DNA of 64,000 nucleotides from positions 4,927,001-4,991,000 of the forward strand of contig NZ_CP046908.1 of the NCBI RefSeq assembly GCF_009789575.1. The letters run 5' to 3'. The stretch comes from Stappia indica (GTDB taxonomy: Bacteria > Pseudomonadota > Alphaproteobacteria > Rhizobiales > Stappiaceae). Below, piece by piece: positions 58,601 to 64,000 of this stretch. The position numbers and the translations under genes were made by a program. Each line of letters starts with the position of its first letter. The stretch's first letter is position 1. The notes beneath the pieces were generated by a model. That model was not told the origin of the DNA. It did not search any database and saw nothing but the letters and a program-made list of their open reading frames with translations.

Positions 58601-59755
58601 ATGCGGATCCTGATCTCGGGCGCGGGGCCTGCCGGTCTTGCGCTCGCCAACTGCCTGCTCGATGCGGGCCTGTCGCCGGTGGTGGTGGAGAAGGCGCCGA
58701 CTTTGCGCACGGCCGGCTATGCGGTCGGCCTGCATCTCGGCGGCTGGGAGGTCGCCGAGCGCCTCGGCCTGATCGAGGCGCTGAAAGCGCGGGCGATATC
58801 GATCCAGCGGGCCGACTATCGCGACGCGCAGGGTCGCAAGCTGTTCTCCTACAATTATCGGCACCTTTCGGCAGCCTGCGGCGACCGCATGCTGGTGATC
58901 ATGCGCGATGCGTTGCAGGAGGTTCTGGTCGAGCGGCTGGCGGGGCGGGTGCCGATCCGGTACGGGACCACCGTCACCGCCCTTGCCGATGAGGGCAAGG
59001 CGGTGGAGGTCGAACTTTCGGACGGGTCGCGCGAGCGCTTCGATCTGGTGGTTGCGGCCGATGGCTATCGCAGCGGCGTCCGGGACCTGCATTTCGGCCC
59101 GCATTCGGCGTTTCTGAAACCGCTCGGCTATCGCAGCGCCGCCTGGCGCATGCCATCCTCGCAGGCGATGGACTGCGACTACGCAGCCTTCATGGATATC
59201 GACCTGCAGGCCGGCCTCTACCGGGTCGGCGACGGCACGGTGGCGACGCTGTTCTGCTGGCGCGACGACGACATGTCCCGCGTGCCGGCGGATCAGCGCA
59301 CGGCCGAACTCGTCAGCCGGTTCTCGCACTGGCCGGCGCTGATTTCGGACACGTTCCGGGACGGCGTCGAGTGGTCGGACGGCTTCTTCGACACGATCTG
59401 CCAGGTCGAGGTGCCGCAGTGGTCGCGTGGGCGGGTCGTCCTCTTGGGCGATGCGGCGCATTGCATGACGTTCCTGTCGGGGCAGGGCACCTCGACGGCG
59501 GTCGTCGGGGCGCATGTGCTGGCGTCCGAGCTCGCGGCGCGGCCGCTGGACGAGGCGCTTGCCGCCTACGAGGCGCGGCTTCGGCCCGTGGCTTTGAGGC
59601 TCCAGAAACAGTCGGAGAAGATCGGCGGGCACTATGTGCCGCGCAGCCGCTTCGGCCTTGCGGTCCAGTCCTGGATCATTCCGGCGTTGATGCGTCCACC
59701 GCTGGTCCGCCTGATGGCGCGCAAGATGGAGGCCTCCTCGCCGTCCATCGGGTGA
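58601..59755 (+). CDS. FAD-dependent aromatic monooxygenase-like protein
   Basis: 384 residues of the PHBH/UbiH-like flavoprotein group: N-terminal dinucleotide motif GAGPAGLALAN (6-16), VVAADGYRSGVR near 148-159 and the second FAD motif GDAAHCMTFLSGQGTS near 284. Proteins of this type hydroxylate aromatic or other activated substrates, or give antibiotic resistance. The start is ATG 58601, 10 bp after the receptor stop, with GGCGGAGGGC as ribosome site, so it belongs to the same transcript. It could tailor the alkylphenol ring or help break down the imported complex. No such gene is needed for yersiniabactin, and its role is open. Confidence 0.8.
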   Translation: MRILISGAGPAGLALANCLLDAGLSPVVVEKAPTLRTAGYAVGLHLGGWEVAERLGLIEALKARAISIQRADYRDAQGRKLFSYNYRHLSAACGDRMLVIMRDALQEVLVERLAGRVPIRYGTTVTALADEGKAVEVELSDGSRERFDLVVAADGYRSGVRDLHFGPHSAFLKPLGYRSAAWRMPSSQAMDCDYAAFMDIDLQAGLYRVGDGTVATLFCWRDDDMSRVPADQRTAELVSRFSHWPALISDTFRDGVEWSDGFFDTICQVEVPQWSRGRVVLLGDAAHCMTFLSGQGTSTAVVGAHVLASELAARPLDEALAAYEARLRPVALRLQKQSEKIGGHYVPRSRFGLAVQSWIIPALMRPPLVRLMARKMEASSPSIG

Positions 59756-59769
59756 GCGTTTGTCCGTGC

Positions 59770-59800
59770 TTGACCTTCCACTTGCTGGAAGGTCCACTAT
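59770..59800 (+). promoter_or_regulatory. MerR-type promoter with 19-bp spacer
   Basis: -35 TTGACC (59770-59775), 19-bp spacer, -10 CACTAT (59795-59800). The spacer carries a perfect dyad ACCTTCC-N7-GGAAGGT (59773-59793). The over-long spacer with a central dyad is the hallmark of CueR/HmrR-controlled promoters, and it drives the regulator and cytochrome genes just downstream. Confidence 0.85.
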
Positions 59801-59833
59801 GTCCGAGATGACAACCAACATCCCGGATGCGCC

Positions 59834-60247
59834 ATGAACATCGGAGAGGCTGCGGCTCTCGCCAACCTGCCGCCCAAGACGATCCGCTATTACGAGGACA
59901 TCGCGCTGCTCCGCCCGGCGCGTGCCGGCAACGGCTATCGCGACTATTCGGAGACGGACATCCACCGTCTGCAGTTCCTGCAGCGCGCACGCAGCCTCGG
60001 CTTCACCATCGAGGAGTGCCGCGTGCTGCTGTCGCTCTACGACGACGAGCACCGCGCCAGCGCCGATGTGCGCGCCGTCGCGATGGAGAAGATCGGCGAG
60101 GTGGAACGCAAGATCGTGGAACTGCGCTCGATGAAGGCGACGCTCACCCGCCTGGTCGAGTCCTGCCATGGCGATGCGCGGCCGGACTGCCCGATCCTTG
60201 AGGATCTCGCCAGGGGCAGCGGGCCGTCCTGCGGCGGCCACTCGTGA
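59834..60247 (+). CDS. MerR-family regulator, copper-type (CueR/HmrR)
   Basis: A 137-residue MerR protein: N-terminal winged helix (MNIGEAAALANLPPKTIRYYE), a dimerisation helix and a C-terminal metal-binding loop with C111 and C119 (C-x7-C, SCHGDARPDCPI), the pattern of Cu(I)/Ag(I)/Au(I) sensors. A His-rich tail (GGHS) ends the protein, also common in HmrR. The promoter immediately upstream fits autoregulation. The stop overlaps the GTG start of the cytochrome gene, so the two are coupled. Confidence 0.9.
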   Translation: MNIGEAAALANLPPKTIRYYEDIALLRPARAGNGYRDYSETDIHRLQFLQRARSLGFTIEECRVLLSLYDDEHRASADVRAVAMEKIGEVERKIVELRSMKATLTRLVESCHGDARPDCPILEDLARGSGPSCGGHS

Positions 60248-60663
60248 TCTTGCGAAAGGGCCTGCTTCTCGGCGGCGGCGCGGTGCTGGTCGCCGTGCTC
60301 ATCGTGGTCCTGCGGCCGCAGGATGCGCCGGATCACGAACCGGCGTCCGCCATGGTCGAGGTGACGGTGCCGGAGCTGTCGGGTCTTGCGGCCGAGGGCA
60401 GAACCGCCTTCGACGCCCTTTGCGCCAGTTGCCACGGCGAGAACGCGGCCGGACGGCAGGGGATCGCCCCGCCGCTGGTCCATGTCATCTACGAGCCGGG
60501 GCACCACGCCGACGGGGCGTTCCTGCTGGCGGCAACGCGCGGCGTTCGCCAGCACCACTGGACCTTCGGCGACATGCCGCCAGTGCCTGAGGCGAGCCCG
60601 CAGGACGTCGCCGCGATCACCGCCTATGTGCGGGAATTGCAGCGGGCCAACGGCATCTTCTGA
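60244..60663 (+). CDS. Membrane-anchored c-type cytochrome
   Basis: 139 residues with a GTG start at 60244 overlapping the MerR stop by 4 bp. One N-terminal membrane segment (about residues 7-24), then a class I cytochrome c domain with haem motif C60-A-S-C63-H64 and probable axial M111 in GDMPP. Periplasmic electron carrier, anchored in the inner membrane. Coupling to a copper-type MerR regulator suggests metal-induced expression, perhaps feeding a copper-detoxifying oxidase or reductase encoded elsewhere. Its 3' end faces livF with 13 bp between. Confidence 0.85.
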   Translation: MILRKGLLLGGGAVLVAVLIVVLRPQDAPDHEPASAMVEVTVPELSGLAAEGRTAFDALCASCHGENAAGRQGIAPPLVHVIYEPGHHADGAFLLAATRGVRQHHWTFGDMPPVPEASPQDVAAITAYVRELQRANGIF

Positions 60664-60676
60664 GTCGGGTCCCGCC

Positions 60677-61399
60677 TCAAACGCCGAGATAGGCCTCGCG
60701 CACCCGCTCGTCGGCCAGCAGCGCGGCGCCCTTGCCCTCCATCGCGATCTCGCCGGTCTCGATGACATAGCCGCGCGTGGCGATGGACAGGGCCGCGAAG
60801 GCGTTCTGCTCCACCAGGAACACGGTGACGCCGTCCTCGCGGTTCAGCCGCTGGATGATCTCGAAGACCTGGTCGACCAGCACCGGCGCCAGGCCCATCG
60901 ACGGCTCGTCGAGCAGCAGCAGCGTCGGCCGGCTCATCAGGGCGCGGCCGATGGCCAGCATCTGCTGCTGGCCGCCGGACAGGCCGCCGGCAGGGTTCTT
61001 GCGCCGCTCCTTCAGCACCGGGAAGAGGTCGTAGACCCGCTCAAGATCGGCGGCGATCTCCGCATCCTTGCGCAGATAGGCGCCGAGGCGGAGATTGTCC
61101 TCGATGGCGAGCGGCGCGAAGATCTGGCGCCCCTCCGGAACCTGGGCGATGCCGGCTGCGACCCGCGCATGCGGGCTGGCACGCGAGATGTCGCGTCCCT
61201 GGAACGACAGGCTGCCGCCGGTCATCGGCTGCACGCCGGAAATGGTGCGCAAAAGAGTGGTCTTGCCGGCGCCGTTGCCGCCGACCAGGGCGACGATCTC
61301 GCCGGACGCGACGCTCAGCGAGACGCCGTGCAGGGCCTCGATCCGTCCATAGGCGGAGCGCAGCGCCTCGACGCGCAGAAGCGGATCAGTCGAATGCAA
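60677..61399 (-). CDS. livF: Branched-chain amino-acid-type ABC transporter ATPase LivF
   Basis: 240 residues. Walker A GGNGAGKTTL near 40, ABC signature LSGGQQQML near 137, Walker B LLLDEPSMGLAP near 155: the LivF type of ATPase in HAAT-family importers. The start is set at TTG 61399 because GGGAGG lies about 6 bp upstream and the length then fits the family; another TTG at 61429 would add ten residues. It overlaps the end of livG by 14 bp. Substrates of such systems include Leu/Ile/Val, urea and short amides, so substrate is not fixed. Confidence 0.9.
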   Translation of the reverse strand: MHSTDPLLRVEALRSAYGRIEALHGVSLSVASGEIVALVGGNGAGKTTLLRTISGVQPMTGGSLSFQGRDISRASPHARVAAGIAQVPEGRQIFAPLAIEDNLRLGAYLRKDAEIAADLERVYDLFPVLKERRKNPAGGLSGGQQQMLAIGRALMSRPTLLLLDEPSMGLAPVLVDQVFEIIQRLNREDGVTVFLVEQNAFAALSIATRGYVIETGEIAMEGKGAALLADERVREAYLGV

Positions 61400-62186
61400 G
61401 GTTGGCCTCCCGCGTGCCGTGGGTTCCAAGATAGGCCTCGATCACCTTCGGGTTCGAACGGATCTCGGTTGCCGAGCCCTCCGCCAGCACCCGGCCCTGG
61501 TCGAGCACCAGGATGCGGTCGGAGATGCGCATGACGAGCTTCATGTCGTGTTCGACCAGCACCACGGCGACGCCGTCGTCGGCGATCTTGCGGATCAGCT
61601 TCTCGATTTCCTCGGTCTCGACCGGATTGCACCCGGCGGCCGGCTCGTCGAGCAGCAGCGCCCTCGGCTCGGCGGCGAGCGCACGGGCGATCTCCAGGCG
61701 CTTCAGCGCGCCATAGGACAGGTTTGCAGCCGGAATGTCTGCCTGCGACGACAGCCCGACACGCTCCAGCAGGGCATCGGCGATCTCCGCGCTCTCCCGG
61801 TTCTGGCGGCCGGTGGAGGGGAGGGCAAGCAGGTGGGCGAGCAGCCCGCGCTTTTCGCGCAGGTGCCGGCCGACCATCACGTTCTCCCGCGCGGTCATGC
61901 GGAAGAAGACCTGCAGGTTCTGGAAGGTGCGCGACAACCCGCGCTCGGCCAGCCGGTTGGGCTCCAGCGCGGTGACGGGCTCGCCGGCCAGCCGGACGGA
62001 TCCCCCCTTCGGCGTGTAGACGCCGGAGACCAGGTTGAACAGCGTGGTCTTGCCCGCGCCGTTGGGGCCGATGATCGAGAACACTTCGCCGGCGCGTGCC
62101 GAGAAGCTGACATTGTCGACGGCACGCACGCCGCCGAAGGAGATGCCGATCTCGCTGACCTCGAGAAGAGGCGTTGTCGTGGTCAC
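61386..62186 (-). CDS. livG: ABC transporter ATPase LivG
   Basis: 266 residues from GTG 62186, which overlaps the livM stop by 4 bp. Walker A GPNGAGKTTLF near 39, signature LSYGALKRLEIARAL near 153 and Walker B LLLDEPAAGCNP near 177 mark it as the LivG-type ATPase with its longer C-terminal tail. The Walker B neighbourhood has Cys where Leu is usual, a harmless-looking change. It forms the nucleotide-binding pair with LivF. Confidence 0.91.
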   Translation of the reverse strand: MTTTTPLLEVSEIGISFGGVRAVDNVSFSARAGEVFSIIGPNGAGKTTLFNLVSGVYTPKGGSVRLAGEPVTALEPNRLAERGLSRTFQNLQVFFRMTARENVMVGRHLREKRGLLAHLLALPSTGRQNRESAEIADALLERVGLSSQADIPAANLSYGALKRLEIARALAAEPRALLLDEPAAGCNPVETEEIEKLIRKIADDGVAVVLVEHDMKLVMRISDRILVLDQGRVLAEGSATEIRSNPKVIEAYLGTHGTREANLAFD

Positions 62187-63130
62187 TTGGTCCGCCTCCC
62201 CTGGAAGAATGCCGCGATGCTGGGCACGATGCCGGCGCGCAGCACGATCATGATCACCATCATGATGAGGCCGAGGATCATGTGTTCGTAGTCGTGGAAG
62301 CCGGTCAGCGCCTGCGGCAGCACGACGAGGATCGCAGCGCCTGCCAGCGAGCCGAGGATCGAGCCCATGCCCCCGAGCACGACCATTGTCACCAGCTCGA
62401 TGGAGTGCAGGAAGTTGGCCTTGTCCGGCGTCACGAAGCCATTGACCAGGGCCAGCGTCGAGCCGGCCACCGAGGCATAGACCGCCGAGATGACGAAGAC
62501 GGTGAGCTTGGCGCGGGCGACGTCGATGCCGGCGACGCGCGCGGCGACCTCGGAATCGTGCAGCGCTCTCAAGGCCCGGCCCGTCGGGCTGGCGACGAGA
62601 TTGCAGGCGATCCAGGCGCCGATCACCAGCAGGCCGCCGCTGATCCAGTACCAGGTGTCGGCGCCGCGCACCCGCCAGCCGAACAGCGTCAGCCGCTCGA
62701 CCGGCATGCCGTCCGGTCCGCCGGTCAGCCAGGCCTCGTTGGAGATCGTCATGGCGATCAGGATGCCGAAGCCGAGCGTCGCAACAGCGAGATAGTGGCC
62801 CTTGAGCCGCAGGATCGGCCGGCCGACCAGGAAGGCGATGGCGGCGGTGGCAACGGCACCGGCCAGCACCGCAAGCAGCGGGTGCAGGCCGAACTGCGGC
62901 GGCAGCACGGCCACCGCATAGGCGCCGATGCCGAAGAACCCGGCATGGCCGAGGCTCACCTGACCGGCATAGCCCATCAGCAGGTTGAGGCCGATGACGG
63001 CAAGGGCCGAGATCCAGACCAGCGCGGCGACGCGGTAGTAGAAGTTGGAGGGCATGGCGAAGGACAGCGCGACGACCAACAGGGCGATCACGAGCGGGAC
63101 GGCAAGGCGATGGGAGAGAAGCTTGCCCAT
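62183..63130 (-). CDS. livM: ABC transporter permease LivM
   Basis: 315 residues with about 8-9 membrane segments; GLNLLMGYAGQVSLGHAGFFGIGAYA near residue 48-73 and LRALHDSEVAARVAGIDVARAK near 188 are LivM signatures. The start is ATG 63130; a GTG at 63136 overlapping the livH stop is an alternative two codons upstream. Inner-membrane permease subunit partnering with LivH. Confidence 0.91.
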   Translation of the reverse strand: MGKLLSHRLAVPLVIALLVVALSFAMPSNFYYRVAALVWISALAVIGLNLLMGYAGQVSLGHAGFFGIGAYAVAVLPPQFGLHPLLAVLAGAVATAAIAFLVGRPILRLKGHYLAVATLGFGILIAMTISNEAWLTGGPDGMPVERLTLFGWRVRGADTWYWISGGLLVIGAWIACNLVASPTGRALRALHDSEVAARVAGIDVARAKLTVFVISAVYASVAGSTLALVNGFVTPDKANFLHSIELVTMVVLGGMGSILGSLAGAAILVVLPQALTGFHDYEHMILGLIMMVIMIVLRAGIVPSIAAFFQGRRTK

Positions 63131-63132
63131 GG

Positions 63133-64000
63133 TCACACCCGCTCCACGCTGGCCTTGCCGAACAGGCCGCCCGGCAGGGCGAAGAGCACGACGAGGATGA
63201 CGATGAAGGCGATGGCGTCCTTGTAGGTGGACGAGATGTAGCCCGCGCCGAGCGCTTCCAGCAGGCCGACGGCCAGTCCGCCGACCACCGCGCCGAGCGG
63301 ATTGCCCATGCCGCCGAGCATGGCCGCGGCAAAGCCCTTGAGCGCCAGCAGCATGCCGACGTCGTAGCTGGTCAGGGTGATCGGGGTGACGAGGATGCCG
63401 GCAATGGCGCCGATGGCCGCCGACATGACGAAGGACAGGCCCATCACGAAGGAGGTGTTGATGCCGACGAGGCGGGCCGCCAGCCGGTTCGCTGCCGTCG
63501 CCAGCACGGCCTTGCCGGTCAGCGTGCGGTTGAAGAAGGCCCACAGCAGCACGACGATCACCGCCGCGCCGCCCAGCACCCAGAAGCTCTGGGGCAGGAT
63601 CGCGGCGCCGCCGAAGCGGATCGGCGTGTCGCCGGAAAAGGCGGGAAGCGAATGGAACTGCTTGTCGAACACCACCTGGGCAAGGCCGCGCAGGAAGATT
63701 GAGGCGCCGATGGTGATGATGATCAAGGTCACGGGCGAGGCGCCGCGCGCCGGCTCGATGGCCAGCCGGTGCAGCAGCAGCCCGACCACCATGGCAACGA
63801 GGATGGCGCCGATCACGGCCAGCGGCAGCGGCACGCCGGCGGCGGTGGCGAAGACCGTGGTCATGCCGCCGATCATGACGAACTCGCCTTGCGCGAAGTT
63901 CACCACGTCGGAGGCGTTGTAGATGATGGTGAAACCGAGCGCGACCAGCGCGTAGACCGCGCCGACCGTCAGTCCGGAAACACAGAATTGCAGCAACTCG
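63133..64000 (-). CDS. livH: ABC transporter permease LivH, 5' end probably outside window
   Basis: About 288 visible residues with 7-8 membrane segments and LivH wording (GAVYALVALGFTIIYNASDVVNFAQGEF near the start, LKGFAAAMLGGMGNPLGAVVGG near 215). The frame stays open to the right edge; a TTG at 63996 could start it, but Glu-Leu precedes it in frame and family members usually begin a few residues earlier, so the true start is probably just outside. The substrate-binding protein gene is not in the window. Confidence 0.88.
   Translation of the reverse strand, partial: ELLQFCVSGLTVGAVYALVALGFTIIYNASDVVNFAQGEFVMIGGMTTVFATAAGVPLPLAVIGAILVAMVVGLLLHRLAIEPARGASPVTLIIITIGASIFLRGLAQVVFDKQFHSLPAFSGDTPIRFGGAAILPQSFWVLGGAAVIVVLLWAFFNRTLTGKAVLATAANRLAARLVGINTSFVMGLSFVMSAAIGAIAGILVTPITLTSYDVGMLLALKGFAAAMLGGMGNPLGAVVGGLAVGLLEALGAGYISSTYKDAIAFIVILVVLFALPGGLFGKASVERV

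Overview
The window looks like the chromosome of a GC-rich alphaproteobacterium, probably Hyphomicrobiales (Rhizobiales). This rests on family content (RirA-like and IolR-like operator motifs, myo-inositol genes, RTX proteins, a Liv-type ABC system); no rRNA or other taxonomic marker is present. Genes are densely packed and strongly GC3-biased.

Layout. (1) 2-12898: polysaccharide-precursor genes (phosphomannomutase cut by the left edge, AGE-family sugar isomerase, nucleotide-sugar dehydrogenase) enclosing an unknown exported protein and two giant RTX proteins. One is a PPC + serralysin-type metalloprotease and the other is almost pure RTX repeat; they share a 558-bp repeat present three times in each gene. 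(2) 13042-16179: a eukaryote-like type 2 isoleucyl-tRNA synthetase, then a 0.9-kb non-coding region full of palindromic repeats. (3) 17120-29736: metabolism and transport, including two Gfo/Idh dehydrogenases (one iolG-like with an IolR-type operator), a MocR regulator divergent from a DMT permease, a LysR regulator divergent from mmsA, a thiolase, a ChaN-like protein, a small lipoprotein and a CPA1 antiporter. (4) 29914-31044: a saccharopine-dehydrogenase-like protein. (5) 31159-59755: a metallophore locus. A YbtA/PchR-type AraC regulator is divergent from a long same-strand run: 4190-aa PKS/NRPS, 2216-aa PKS with a terminal Cy domain, thiazolinyl imide reductase, methyltransferase-thioesterase fusion, type II thioesterase, RhtX/FptX-type MFS importer, FyuA-like TonB receptor and FAD monooxygenase. 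(6) 59770-60663: a MerR-type promoter, a copper-type MerR regulator and a c-type cytochrome. (7) 60677-64000: livFGMH on the minus strand, running off the right edge.

The metallophore locus is the most interesting part. It follows yersiniabactin/micacocidin logic, but the aryl cap is predicted to come from a fatty acyl-AMP ligase feeding an iterative, partially reducing PKS module, and no salicylate synthase is seen. The first protein then has Cy-A(embedded MT-like)-PCP-Cy-PCP, enough for two cysteine-derived rings. The second protein is KS-(no AT)-cMT-KR-ACP-ACP-Cy and stops there. Its KR has lost the active-site Tyr and the glycine-rich loop. Its last Cy has lost the second catalytic Asp and has no downstream carrier protein. 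I infer a two-ring alkylphenol-thiazoline-thiazolidine metallophore of the agrochelin/micacocidin class with a gem-dimethyl acid end, made by an assembly line whose third thiazoline module has decayed. The reduction state at the beta carbon is uncertain.
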